Shown: positions 1 through 8,248, counted from the first letter of the stretch. The stretch is DNA of 14,184 bases from Pseudovibrio sp. JCM 19062 (GCA_001310715.1 BAXV01000081.1:1-14184); one strand, 5' to 3'. Program-made: numbers and translations. The notes: generated from the letters alone by a model not told the origin.

Positions 1-77
1 TTATTCACTTTAAACATACCAGCTCTCTCTCTTGATACCGAGGCTAGGGATGGTGTGCCTTTTTCGGAGAAATTCCA

Positions 78-851
78 TTGCCCGACATTGCCGGTGCCAC
101 ATTCAAAGCGCCTGAAGTTGCTGGTTTTTACCCGCACCGCCCTCCTTACGCTCACCAGATTTACGAGCGCATCATTGATCGATCTTCCGCAACACACCGC
201 TTATTGGATTTGGGCTGCGGCGAGGGCAAAATTGCCAGACCAATGACGAAAGTCTTTGATCAGGTGTGCGCCGTCGACCCATCCGCTAACATGATCAAAT
301 TAGGCCAGTCCTTGGAAAACGGTAGGACAGACAACCTTGAGTGGATGGAGGCGGCAGCAGAAGAGGCACCATTAACGGGGAAGTTCGACACAGTCACCTT
401 TGCATCAAGCATCCACTGGATGGAACCAAGCAGGCTGTTCCCTAAACTGGCAAAGCACTTAAGTGAAAATCACATTCTTGCAATCATTCAGGGCGATGGA
501 GCGTTTCAGCCGCCGTGGCAAAATGAGTGGCAACAATTTCTGGCAAAATGGGTACCTCAAATCACAGGTGAAGAGGTAAATTCCAATAAATGGCGGGCGA
601 CCCAAACCAAACATCTGGACTATATCAATCTCCTTGAAACCAATGAGTATATCTCAAAGTCTTTCCAGCAAACCGTTGAGGACTTTATCTTGTGCCAGAA
701 ATCGCGAGAAACTTTCGCACCGGTAAAGCTGGGGCCGCACCGCCACGAATTTCACAACGAACTTAAGACCCTTTTGCAGCCTCATGCTAATCGGGAGGGC
801 CAACTGACATTTCAAGTCAAAACCCATTTGACAATCGCTACGATTAAATGA
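78..851 (+). CDS. Class I SAM-dependent methyltransferase
   Basis: Soluble methyltransferase of the UbiE/Methyltransf_11 type; the acceptor substrate cannot be told from sequence. Motif I is LLDLGCGEG at residues 43-50 (SAM binding), followed by the acidic residue of motif II in AVDPSANMI (about D67) and the motif IV region DTVTFASSIHWM (104-115). The length of 257 aa is normal for the family. The start is uncertain. I take TTG at 78, which has GGAGA 7 bases upstream. The +1 frame upstream (GTG at 55, PFSEKFH...) is open to the window edge and would join this gene if the CCC at 81-83 were really CCCC, so the true N-terminus may lie further upstream. The gene converges with the minus-strand gene at 985-1848 and has no visible operon partner. 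Confidence 0.85.
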   Translation: MPDIAGATFKAPEVAGFYPHRPPYAHQIYERIIDRSSATHRLLDLGCGEGKIARPMTKVFDQVCAVDPSANMIKLGQSLENGRTDNLEWMEAAAEEAPLTGKFDTVTFASSIHWMEPSRLFPKLAKHLSENHILAIIQGDGAFQPPWQNEWQQFLAKWVPQITGEEVNSNKWRATQTKHLDYINLLETNEYISKSFQQTVEDFILCQKSRETFAPVKLGPHRHEFHNELKTLLQPHANREGQLTFQVKTHLTIATIK

Positions 852-984
852 GCTTCGTACCACCCCCGAAAACACCCGTCCAAGCTTACGAAGAAATGAA
901 ATACCAAATGGCAGCGTTGGGTCAGTAAGAAGTATGTCCGGTTTCAGGGACGACGTTCATGTATAGTCAAAGTAAAACTGCTTT

Positions 985-1848
985 TTAGGACTTCCCCACA
1001 ACGGTCTGTATCCAAATATTTTGAATATCATCTTCGCAACATAAAATTCGTTCACCAATAGTGCGGTGTCTTTGTAGCCCACGAAGAAGGCTCTGTTCCA
1101 TGTCATAAGCCGATTTCCGGTTAGGCCACTGTTGTTTCCAAGCGCAATTCCATTGGCTGTTACATATCTCTACTGGGATATGTTTATTAACTTGACGAAG
1201 GCGTTTATCAAGATTATCTGCCCAGCCAATTTTCCAACAGTCTGTTTTTCCAAACCGGAGCACATAAGTAACTGCTTCCGTTTCAGGGTTATTCTTGACT
1301 GTGCTCTCCCAGGCCGATGGAATTGGTCCCGTTGTCGGACTATTGCGTGCTAAAGTCTCCTCCTGCTTTCGATATGCCCGAGACGTTCTCGTTTCAGGTA
1401 ATTCGACTTCCTTTGCTGGTAGCTCTTTTACTGCCTTTATATCGGTTTCACTGAGTTCAACGGCTTGGACAGTTGCATTGTAAGGGAGCTGATTTTCAAA
1501 TACTTCACGAAGCTGTGGTAATGGTTTTCCTGAAAAACGCCATGCACGGGTCATTAGGAGAGCTTTTGGCCACCGAAACTGCCCCTTGTCATCATAATCG
1601 TGCGGGCTAATATTTTCTTTGTCGAGCACACTAAGTGTATCAATAGGGGATCTACTGAATTGCGCTATTCCGAGAAGACCCCCTCGTTCATACAATTGAG
1701 TTGGCTCATTTTGTGTTCCGACAAACACAACAATATCACCAGCTTTCGATTTCCTTAATAAGTTGTCACGATTCCCGTCATTACTGAAGGTAATTAGGGG
1801 CCAGCGCGTAGGGTCATAACCCCAAACGCGAGTAGCAAAAATCTTCAT
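985..1848 (-). CDS. PUA/EVE-like domain fused to GIY-YIG-like nuclease domain
   Basis: I do not recognise this as a named protein. The C-terminus (about 193-280) resembles the T5orf172/MUG113 branch of GIY-YIG nucleases. TYVLRFG and WKIGWA stand in for the GIY and YIG strands, KRLRQV supplies the conserved Arg (about 217), and AYDMEQSLLRGL carries a Glu (251) at the usual metal-binding position. HRTIGERIL matches the family's closing GE motif. The N-terminus (about 1-75) has the look of a PUA-superfamily base reader, with GDIVVFVGT at 37-45 and RGGLLGIAQF at 55-64. A polar linker (about 130-190) joins the two. By analogy the protein could recognise and cut modified nucleic acid, but that is inference. 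The ATG start at 1848 has AGATGACC upstream, a weak ribosome site. It stands alone on its strand. Confidence 0.6.
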   Translation of the reverse strand: MKIFATRVWGYDPTRWPLITFSNDGNRDNLLRKSKAGDIVVFVGTQNEPTQLYERGGLLGIAQFSRSPIDTLSVLDKENISPHDYDDKGQFRWPKALLMTRAWRFSGKPLPQLREVFENQLPYNATVQAVELSETDIKAVKELPAKEVELPETRTSRAYRKQEETLARNSPTTGPIPSAWESTVKNNPETEAVTYVLRFGKTDCWKIGWADNLDKRLRQVNKHIPVEICNSQWNCAWKQQWPNRKSAYDMEQSLLRGLQRHRTIGERILCCEDDIQNIWIQTVVGKS

Positions 1849-1935
1849 GTAGGGTCATCTCTCAAACAAGTCGTGAACTATTATACTCTACATTAGTTTA
1901 CTGGTGCCCTATTCCTCCTTTGTTGGCCTGCTCCA

Positions 1936-2160
1936 TCACAGAGGCGTGTTTTCCCACTCTTCCATGCTTGGTGCCGCAAAGCGGCAGAATAACTCAACTG
2001 GATGGTAGTGATAGTCCCATCGCTTTTTTGAACGGCGCCAGACGCGATAGCAGACCTGATCATCGATAAACCACGTATGTGCACCTTATCGCCCATCCAA
2101 TACAAAGCGGCGCCGACTTACATTTTCTCTGCCTGTACTGGCATCGAGTCCTTCCTCCAT
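1936..2160 (-). pseudogene. Possible small gene remnant with one internal stop
   Basis: One minus-strand frame reads from ATG (2158-2160) to TGA (1936-1938) with a single TAA at 2086-2088. The part after the stop is rich in aromatic and charged residues (WFIDDQVCYRVWRRSKKRWD, then a C-terminus EEWENTP L) and looks more protein-like than random sequence. No family is recognised. It begins 25 bases after the acyltransferase stop on the same strand, so it could have been a downstream operon member. The TAA could be a real nonsense change or a read error. A competing frame (1893-2105) looks no better. The rest of 1849-2185 holds nothing I can identify. Confidence 0.22.
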
Positions 2161-2185
2161 TGTTGGATCACATCCAATGAACCAA

Positions 2186-2789
2186 TCAAGTACGTGATTT
2201 AATCATTTTTGCGGGAACGCCTGCATAGATACCAAAATCATCAGTTGATCTTGAGACAACTGCCCCAGCTGCAATTACGCAGCCTTCCTTTATTTCAACA
2301 CCATCTAAAACTCGGACACCGGCTGCAACCAGACATCAGAATTTATACGAATTCCGCACTTAGTTTGAGGTTGTTGTCGAATAGTACCTTGGTTCAGGGC
2401 TATGCCGTGATTTGCAGGTATTACAACACAATGAGCTGCTATCAGAACCTTATCGCCAATTGTTAGTCCACCATGACCATAAAGAATGGAATACGGATTC
2501 AAAGAAAAATCATCGCCAATCTCAATATTGCCACCATGAGTTAGTATCCGGCTCCAGAGTGAACGTGCGCTCTTTTACCAATTTTAATTCTACCGCCCCC
2601 TTCGCAACGGACAATGGCACCAAAAGGAATATAAGAATCCTTTCCGACTTGAATATCCTGTCCTGTAATAACCCAATAAGACCGTAGGATAAGCATTCTT
2701 AGTGCACGTACAATGTGGCTTAGTTTGCGCCCAATTTGGTTTAGTTTTCTTCTCGGGAAACTCTTCTTTCTTTTTTTTGCACTTCTCAC
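2186..2789 (-). CDS. Hexapeptide-repeat (left-handed beta-helix) acyltransferase, two apparent frameshifts
   Basis: Sugar O-acyltransferase of the WbbJ/maltose O-acetyltransferase type; these acetylate sugars of surface polysaccharides. Imperfect hexapeptide turns run throughout: QDIQVGKDSYIPFGAIV, then GLTIGDKVLIAAHCVVI with the catalytic-type His, then GVEIKEGCVIAAGAVV. The end is the family signature YAGVPAKMI before TGA at 2186-2188. The frame shifts near 2548 (GGAGCCGG/ATACT) and near 2325 (TGGTTG/CAGCC). Adding one base at each restores a continuous protein of about 200 aa. The N-terminus is uncertain: GTG at 2789 is in frame, while ATG at 2793 is in another frame just before an A8 run. 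An isolated acyltransferase here suggests a fragment of a polysaccharide or lipopolysaccharide locus. Confidence 0.8.
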
Positions 2790-2981
2790 TCATTTAGTTC
2801 TCGGCGTATGAAATTATTCACCGTAATTTGCACGTTGGAGCAATAGGATCTATTTGTCCGCTTTTAGAGCATTATCCTGCTAGGGGCTAAATATATACAC
2901 CGTACGCTCCTCCTTTGTTGCATTGGAGTATTTGCAACCAGATCCAATGTTTAAACGGGTTTGGGTTTTTCTTTCAGGTTG

Positions 2982-3392
2982 TCATCCGGCTAGTGATTTT
3001 TTTGCAGCGTCACTGAGAAAAGCAGATCGGTTTAAACCCCGATTACTTGCTTCACTGTCAATGGCTGCGAGTAGGCCAGCATCAATAGTAATGTTAATCC
3101 GGCTGACTTTCCCAAGTTCTGCCACGTATGGGACATCGACAAGCACTGCACCTTCAAGTTCTTCTGCAAGGTCAGCGTCGCACTTTGCATCTTCGAAAAG
3201 TTGGTCGAGTGTTCGAGGCGTTGGAATAGCGTCTCCATCTTGCTTCATTCCACTAAGGTGCAAGGAGACAGCCTCAATAGCGTTCTTTCGGGCTTCCTCC
3301 ATCGTATCACCTGCGGAGAAACAACCAAGAAGATCAGGGAAGCTCACACCAAAACAGCTATCAGGGTCTTTGTGAATGGCGGCGATATACAT
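2982..3392 (-). CDS. hicB: HicB-family antitoxin
   Basis: Antitoxin that binds and neutralises HicA and represses its own operon. The 136-residue protein starts at ATG 3392 with AGAGG 6 bases upstream; the longer frame to 3416 lacks support. The N-terminal HicB fold is MYIAAIHKD followed by FGVSFPDLLGCFSAGDTMEEA (residues 14-34), the classic degenerate RNase-H-like segment. The C-terminus (about 97-130) has the form of a ribbon-helix-helix DNA-binding domain: SRINITIDAGLLAAIDSEA, then LNRSAFLSDAAKK. It lies 29 bases downstream of hicA in the toxin-first order usual for this family. The C-terminal DNA-binding domain fits the two GTGTR/TACAC palindromes upstream of hicA. Confidence 0.93.
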   Translation of the reverse strand: MYIAAIHKDPDSCFGVSFPDLLGCFSAGDTMEEARKNAIEAVSLHLSGMKQDGDAIPTPRTLDQLFEDAKCDADLAEELEGAVLVDVPYVAELGKVSRINITIDAGLLAAIDSEASNRGLNRSAFLSDAAKKSLAG

Positions 3393-3421
3393 TTTGAACC
3401 TCTTGTATGGTTGCAAGCTGG

Positions 3422-3610
3422 CTATTGCCAGCCAGCTTGTTTGTAGATCGATTTAACCGTCTTGAGTGGTAAATCCTTTTTCGGGTGGGGGATGGTAACT
3501 CTTCCCGATTTGGTTGGATGTTTTAGTTGATGGTGACTGCCAGTTATCTGAACCACTTCCCAACCATCCTTTTGAAGCATTTTCAGTAGCTTCCTACTGT
3601 TTGTTTCCAT
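3422..3610 (-). CDS. hicA: HicA-family mRNA interferase toxin
   Basis: Small double-stranded-RNA-binding-fold toxin that cleaves mRNA when not bound by HicB. The ATG at 3610, with GGAGGGG about 4 bases upstream, gives 62 aa, the normal HicA size. The frame is open further upstream (to 3691), but that extension runs through the promoter and operators, so I reject it. The signature DGWEVVQITGSHHQLKHP (15-32) contains the catalytic-type His (H26) in GSHH. It is followed by RVTIPHPKKDLPLKTVKSI and a C-terminal YKQAGW, all typical of active HicA. No disabling change is visible. Confidence 0.94.
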   Translation of the reverse strand: METNSRKLLKMLQKDGWEVVQITGSHHQLKHPTKSGRVTIPHPKKDLPLKTVKSIYKQAGWQ

Positions 3611-3630
3611 CTCCCCTCCACTGTATTTAT

Positions 3631-3689
3631 GTGTATTAATGTACACACCACAAAGAAGGCGGTCAAGGATAATATGTGTGATCATACAC
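3631..3689 (-). promoter_or_regulatory. hicAB promoter with two putative HicB operators
   Basis: On the minus strand, TTGACC (3661-3666) and TACATT (3638-3643) are separated by exactly 17 bases, a good sigma-70-type promoter 28 bases upstream of the hicA ATG. The palindrome GTGTA-N6-TACAC (3631-3646) covers the -10. A second copy with one mismatch, GTGTG-N4-TACAC (3676-3689), lies just upstream of the -35. This arrangement suits autorepression by a HicB dimer. The sites are read directly; the binding protein is inferred. Confidence 0.6.
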
Positions 3690-3691
3690 AC

Positions 3692-3711
3692 AAGGAGCTA
3701 AATTGCTCCTT
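3692..3711. terminator. Short hairpin, possible terminator upstream of hicAB
   Basis: AAGGAGC-TAAATT-GCTCCTT forms a perfect 7-bp stem with a 6-base loop, and a TTTT run overlaps its plus-strand end (3710-3713). It could stop plus-strand transcription entering from the left, or insulate the hicAB promoter. No plus-strand gene ends just before it, so its role is unclear. Confidence 0.4.
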
Positions 3712-3951
3712 TTCTGGATCTCTCGATCGCAGTCAAATATTAGAGTCATTTACCTTGAGTATCTGGGCTCTATTGTGAAATAAAGACGGGGAATAGGGAT
3801 TAAAGCTGCGGATACGCGCGCGCACCAAGACTTCGACTAAATAGGCATTAGGTCGAATTCACTTAATGAAAGCACACGACACTGGGACTCACAAAAACTT
3901 CGCGGTAAACTCACAGCGTTCTTTTAGCTGCACGTATGAGTGGGTCCCGTT

Positions 3952-4451
3952 ATGTCTGTTATCTCGCCAAATCTGGTTGTTCGCCGCCTGACTATTGATG
4001 ACTTTGAAGATGTTGTCGAATTGCTGAACGAGCTGACGGAGGGAATCCCTGTCGCCTCAGGCGAGGAGGGCCGCGAACGCTTCTCCAAGCTGTTGGCGCA
4101 CGAGGCACCGCAGTCTTTGGTGTGGAGATTTATGATCGGATCGTTTCCTGCGCCACACTGCATATTTTGCCCAACATGACTTATGGTGGCCGTCCCTATT
4201 GCCTTGCCGAGAATGTGGTGACGCTGAAAGCCTATCAGGGCAGGGGCTTTGGCCGAAAGGTCATGAATGCCCTGCGCGATGCGGCATGGGAGGCCAACGC
4301 CTACAAGATTATGCTACTGACCGGACAGGATCGGGGGACCAAGGGGTTTTACGAGAGCCTTGGTTACAAAGCCGACCAGAAATACGGCATGGTCCTTCGG
4401 CAAGTGCCGCCATACACACCACCACCGAAGACCAACGGCCTCAGTAAGTGA
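3952..4451 (+). CDS. GNAT-family N-acetyltransferase, one apparent frameshift
   Basis: Acyl-CoA-dependent acetyltransferase of unknown acceptor. The first part (ATG 3952, or GTG 3940) reads LVVRRLTIDDFEDVVELL, the usual first strand and helix. After the shift the second part contains VSCATLHILPNM, then ENVVTLKAYQGRGFGRKVM with the acetyl-CoA pyrophosphate loop Q-G-R-G-F-G, and ends with the motif B-type GFYESLGY. Near 4110 the frame moves from 1 to 0. Reading CAGGTC instead of CAGTC restores a continuous protein of about 166 aa. The family has many small-molecule and protein substrates and the neighbours do not narrow this down. A 6-bp hairpin (4453-4473) follows the stop directly but lacks a T-run. 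Confidence 0.87.
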
Positions 4452-4546
4452 GCTGGGCAAATTTGCAGCCCAGACTGCGCTGGCAAGCGGGCATTTGAAC
4501 TGGTCGCTTGCGCGGGTAATGGCGTGAAATGCAGCAGAAACAGAGT

Positions 4547-4596
4547 AACGCAGCAAACCGCGAAAAAAAACGCAAAGCAACGCACCGATCAACGCA
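4547..4596 (+). repeat. Four AACGCA direct repeats in an intergenic region
   Basis: AACGCA occurs at 4547, 4569, 4579 and 4591, with spacings of 22, 10 and 12 bases, close to whole helical turns. Three copies cluster within 28 bases, and two are extended to AACGCAAA. They lie about 190 bases before the glycosylasparaginase/cutC operon and could be stacked activator or repressor sites. The remainder of the 335-base gap (4452-4786) shows no gene; it also holds an A8 run at 4563-4570 and the palindrome at 4675. Confidence 0.35.
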
Positions 4597-4674
4597 AACG
4601 TTCACAAGGTGTCGCAGTACCAATTTCTGAGGAGATTTTCTCATAAATCACAATGGGTTGGTCGAGAAGTTCTA

Positions 4675-4687
4675 ATCGCAATGCGAT
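4675..4687. promoter_or_regulatory. 13-bp perfect palindrome, candidate operator
   Basis: ATCGCA-A-TGCGAT is a perfect palindrome with a single central base, 100 bases before the glycosylasparaginase start. It is flanked by an outer inverted pair, CAATGGG at about 4651 and CCCATTG at about 4713. The form suits a small dimeric repressor, but no regulator gene is adjacent in the window. Confidence 0.35.
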
Positions 4688-4786
4688 GAAACCGTCTGCG
4701 TGTGCCGGATTAGTCCCATTGACAAGGCGGCAGCCTCCCGCGAACAGTTTCAGTGAGTTATTCTCTAATAAGTTTTGAGCGGCACG

Positions 4787-5738
4787 ATGATTGTACTTGG
4801 GAATTCAGAAAGCTGGCCCGGCATCGGCACCACAGCAGAGCACCTTCAAAACGGCGCTCACGGGCTGGACGCACTGGTGCCCGGCCTGTCTCTTGTGGAA
4901 GCAGAGACCAAGGTGCGCAGTGTCGGCTATGGTGGTTGGCCCAACCTACTGGGAAATATGGAGTTTGACGCCAGTGTGATGGACGGCACCACCCGCGATT
5001 TCGGCGCGGTGGCCGCCGTTCCAATGACGCTGGAAGTCACCCGTCTGGCAAAGGCTGTTCTGGACAACCTGCCTCACACCATGCTGGTGGGCGAGGGCGC
5101 CCGTCGCTACGCCGACGAACTGGGCTTTGCCAAAGACCGTTGCTGCTGGAGCACAGCCAAAAAGTGTGGTGGCGCAAGCTGGAAACTGTGATGAGTGCAG
5201 AACAGAAAGCCACCTTTCCCAACACGGATCTGGCCCCGCTCACCAAAGCCATCACCGACCTGAAAAGGTGCGGGACACCACCGTATTCCTTTGTAAAGAC
5301 AGCGAAAATAACATTTGTACGGCCACGTCCACCTCGGGCTGGGCGTGGAAGTATCCGGGCCGTGTGGGGGATTCTCCTATCCCTGGCGCAGGCTTTTATG
5401 CGGACAGCCGGTATGGCGCCGCCGCCTGTACCCATACGGGCGAAATGACCATGCGCTGCGGAACAGCACGTACCATGGTGCTCGCGTTGAAGCTGGGTCT
5501 CACGCTGGATGATGCGCTGCGACTGGCGATCTCGGAACTGCAAGAGCTGAAGAGTGGTTACATCAGCGGCGTTGTGATCCATGCCCTTGATGCAGCAGGC
5601 AAACACCGTGTGGTCAATGTTGGATGCGATGAAGAGATCGTCTATTGGGTGTGGACGCCGGAGCGCGGCACACCGGAAAAACGCAGAGCAATCCTCGCGG
5701 AAGATTTGCTGAACGGGAATGTGGAGCCCCTGTCATGA
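4787..5738 (+). CDS. Glycosylasparaginase-type Ntn hydrolase (N4-GlcNAc-asparaginase / isoaspartyl peptidase family), two apparent frameshifts
   Basis: Threonine N-terminal-nucleophile hydrolase that releases aspartate from glycosylated or isoaspartyl asparagine, or from asparagine itself. The alpha-subunit part has a [11 protein letters not shown] start, then [13 protein letters not shown], then a [10 protein letters not shown] segment and [19 protein letters not shown]. The beta-subunit part starts at the predicted autocleavage Thr (codon 5277-5279, context VRDTT), followed by [19 protein letters not shown] with the conserved GRVGDSP binding loop. The frame moves 2 to 1 near 5144 (CGTTG for CGTTTG) and 1 to 0 near 5265 (AAAAGG for AAAAAGG). 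Repaired length is about 317 aa, normal for the family. ATG 4787 has GAGCGG upstream; TTG 4775 is an alternative. The stop overlaps the cutC start (ATGA). Confidence 0.87.
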
Positions 5739-6458
5739 AGCTGGAAGTATGTGTTGATACCATCGCCGGGCTAAACGCCGCTGTTGCTGGTGGAGCTGAC
5801 CGGATCGAACTGTGCTCCTGCCTCGCCATGGGCGGCTGACACCCTCTGTTGGCCTGATGGCACTGGCGCTGAGGCGCCGATTCCGGTTTACGCTATGATC
5901 CGCCCACGCGTGGGTAACTTCATCTTTTCCCCGCAGGAAGTGGACCTTATGAAGCGCGAAATCGATGCGGTTCATGACACAAAATTGGCTGGAGTGGTTT
6001 TAGGTGCAAATCTGGAAACAGGCACTCTGGACGATAAGCTACTGAAAATACTCATAGATCACTCTGAAGGCCTTGGTATGACCCTCCACCGGGCCATTGA
6101 CCTTGCGCCCGATCTACTGGAAGCCACCCACACTGCGGTTGAACTGGATTTTGAACGTATCCTCAGTTCTGGTGGAGCTTACAAAGCCATTGATGGAATT
6201 GAGAATTTGGCAGCGATGCATCAGACAGCAGCGGGCAGACTCTCCGTCATGCCCGGTTCAGGTGTAAACGTCCAAACCGCCCCCGATATCCTGCGGGCTG
6301 CGGATTTTACCGAGCTTCATGCAGGTTGCTCAACAACTTACCTACAGAACCAGAAGCTACTGGACTTCGGTTTTGAAAACGCAGGAGCCAAGCAAACGGA
6401 CGAGGCGTCGGTTAGATCTTTGAAACGGCTTTTGCAAAACCAGTCAGCACCACAATAA
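5735..6458 (+). CDS. cutC: CutC family protein, two apparent frameshifts
   Basis: TIM-barrel cytoplasmic protein historically linked to copper homeostasis; its biochemical role remains unsettled. The start [16 protein letters not shown] then [10 protein letters not shown] is the family hallmark, followed by [60 protein letters not shown] and [11 protein letters not shown]. These are in the correct order and cover the whole barrel. The frame moves 2 to 1 near 5837 (GGCTGACA for GGCCTGACA) and 1 to 0 near 5867 (GGCGCTG for GGCGGCTG). Repaired length is about 241 aa, the normal size. The ATG sits inside the stop of the upstream hydrolase (ATGA), so translation is probably coupled. It converges with the gene at 6517-7682. 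Confidence 0.92.
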
Positions 6459-6516
6459 AGAAGCAGCGCAGCTCCTCTCGGCGCGCTCGTCGACCTGAGT
6501 AAGCCACCTATCGATC

Positions 6517-7682
6517 TCACGGTAAACCAGCCAGTGCAGCACCCGAGCGCATTGTTCCGGTCACGGGAGACACGAGGATACTTATGACCTTGTTGACTTC
6601 AGAGACCGAGGAGTTGGCCACATAGATCACGTCTTTGTCTTTCACTTCAAAGGCTTGCGTCAGGAACATCCCGCTCGCCTCTTTCAGGTTCAGGCGATAG
6701 ACAACCGGAATGGTTGGGAAGTCAACTGCCTGCTCGTGCGGAGGAAGTAATGGCATCATCTTGTCCCGATCCTCGAAGCGAAACAGGAAAACGCCCGTCG
6801 CATCGGCCGTCCCGTCATGCAAGCCGCCCGACATCCCAATGGCTTCGGAAAGGTTCACACGCGAGGCTGCGAAGTCGAATTTGCGCCGTGCGGCAACTGC
6901 TCCAAACACGGTGAAAGATTTTGGTTTATGGGCGATAGAGACAATATCCTTTGGACGCAGCCAGATATTGTTGGCAGGCTGCTCTGAAATCTCATCCAGA
7001 CCAAAGCCGAATTTGCGATCATTGCGGACAACCGTGACAAACGATTCATAGTCGGGGTGCCGGGTTCCGCCTGCCTCAGAGATGGCCTCAACCAGACTGA
7101 GCCCGTCTTCGTGAACGCGATACTGTCCCGGCCTCATAATCTCGCCAGTGACAATGACCTTGTGCGAGCCGTTTGCTTCAAGGTTTACAACCACTTGCGG
7201 GTCAACAGCCTTACCAGCGAGCCCATTCAGGATCTGCTCGCGAACCTCCGAAATACTGCGGTCAGCAACGGCAATTTCACCAGCGTATGGCACATAGATC
7301 ATGCCCTTGTCATCAACAACCAGCGCTAGTTCGGTCCGTTTCTGAGTGCCTGTTGAGAACAAGCCATTGGGTATGGATTCCCAAATCCCCACCCGAAGCT
7401 GATCGCCCAAACCAACGCGGATTGTACCGGGCGAGCCTCTGCCAACGCGGAATTCTTTGGGGGGTAAGTTCTCGGCATAATTGGATAAATGCTGAACCGT
7501 CGGCACATCCACATCCAGCATGACATAGCTCAGCGATTGCGCATCACGTTGAGACGTCGCGTTCTCCACCTGATAGCGCTTGGGCCATGTCCCGGAATCT
7601 CAGAGCACCCCGCCACTACGAGCAAGAGGGTGGATACGATGAGAAATTCCAGCCAGCCAGTTATGTGTAAACCTGTTCCCAC
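6517..7682 (-). CDS. Wza-type polysaccharide export outer-membrane lipoprotein, one apparent frameshift
   Basis: Outer-membrane channel subunit for capsule or exopolysaccharide export. The long frame from 7569 has a Poly_export domain (TIRVGLGDQLRVGIWE, then VPYAGEIAVADRSISEV). Two SLBB-type units follow: KVIVTGEIMRPGQYRVHEDG with LVEAISEAGGTRHPDYESF, and SFTVFGAVAARRKFDFA with LSEAIGMSGGL. The N-terminus continues upstream in another frame: GTG 7682 opens LEFLIVSTLLLVVAGC, a lipoprotein signal whose lipobox Cys (residue 26) is codon 7605-7607. One missing base near 7572 (GCTATCAG for GCTATCCAG or GCTATTCAG) joins them into about 388 aa, close to Wza (379). No other capsule genes are in view, so its partners must lie elsewhere. 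Confidence 0.9.
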
Positions 7683-7804
7683 CGGCTGACACTGCCGTAT
7701 TCTGGAGCTCTCGAGTAGCCGCTATATCTGCGATTGCTTGTTTTGCGCAGCTGATTATTAGGATGATTACCAATGGGTCCACCGAGAGTGATGCCATGCA
7801 GGAG

Positions 7805-7836
7805 AGCAATGCTCGCGTTAGACTGCGAGCATTGCT
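7805..7836. terminator. Perfect 12-bp hairpin after ridA
   Basis: AGCAATGCTCGC-GTTAGACT-GCGAGCATTGCT, a perfect 12-bp stem with an 8-base loop, starts 17 bases past the ridA stop on the minus strand. No T-run follows on the minus strand (CTCCTGC), and only GGGGTTTT follows on the plus strand. It is the likely 3' end or stability element of the tna operon mRNA and separates it from the export lipoprotein gene. Confidence 0.5.
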
Positions 7837-7853
7837 AGGGGTTTTACAAGCCC

Positions 7854-8234
7854 TTACGGGCAGGCGATCATTTCGATTTCAACCAGCGCGTCTTTTGGAA
7901 GGCGGGCAACTTCCACGCAGGAGCGTGCTGGGAACGGAGCGTTGTTGTCTTCAAAGAACTTGCCATAAACTTCGTTCACGCGGCCAAAATCATTGAGGTC
8001 TTTTACGAAGACGGTTGTCTTCACGATGTTTTTCGCAGCAAGGCCTGCTTCTTCAACAATCGCCAGACCGTTCTTCAGAGACTGAAGTGTCTGGTCTGCA
8101 ACATCTGCTGGCATCTCACCGGTTTCCGGATTGATCGGAAGCTGACCGGAAGTGATGATCATCTGACCAAGGTTCACGCCCTGAACATAAGGGCCAATCG
8201 CTGCGGGGGCTTTGGAGGTATCGATAGCAGTCAT
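7854..8234 (-). CDS. ridA: RidA family enamine/imine deaminase
   Basis: Cytoplasmic trimeric enzyme that hydrolyses reactive enamines and imines, notably 2-aminoacrylate, to keto acids plus ammonia. The 126 aa show the family features GPYVQGVNLGQMIITSGQLP (14-33), TLQSLKNGLAIVEEAG (49-64), VNEVYGKFF, and PFPARSCVEVARLPKDALVEIEMIA at the end. R104 in PARS is the catalytic-type Arg (R105 in the E. coli and Salmonella enzymes), and Y16, S29, C106 and E119 fit the active site, so an active deaminase is expected. ATG 8234 has AGGAG 5 bases upstream and lies 14 bases after pdxY. As last gene of the tryptophanase operon it plausibly clears 2-aminoacrylate that escapes the PLP lyase. Confidence 0.95.
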   Translation of the reverse strand: MTAIDTSKAPAAIGPYVQGVNLGQMIITSGQLPINPETGEMPADVADQTLQSLKNGLAIVEEAGLAAKNIVKTTVFVKDLNDFGRVNEVYGKFFEDNNAPFPARSCVEVARLPKDALVEIEMIACP

Positions 8235-8248
8235 TTTTTCTCCTGTTG

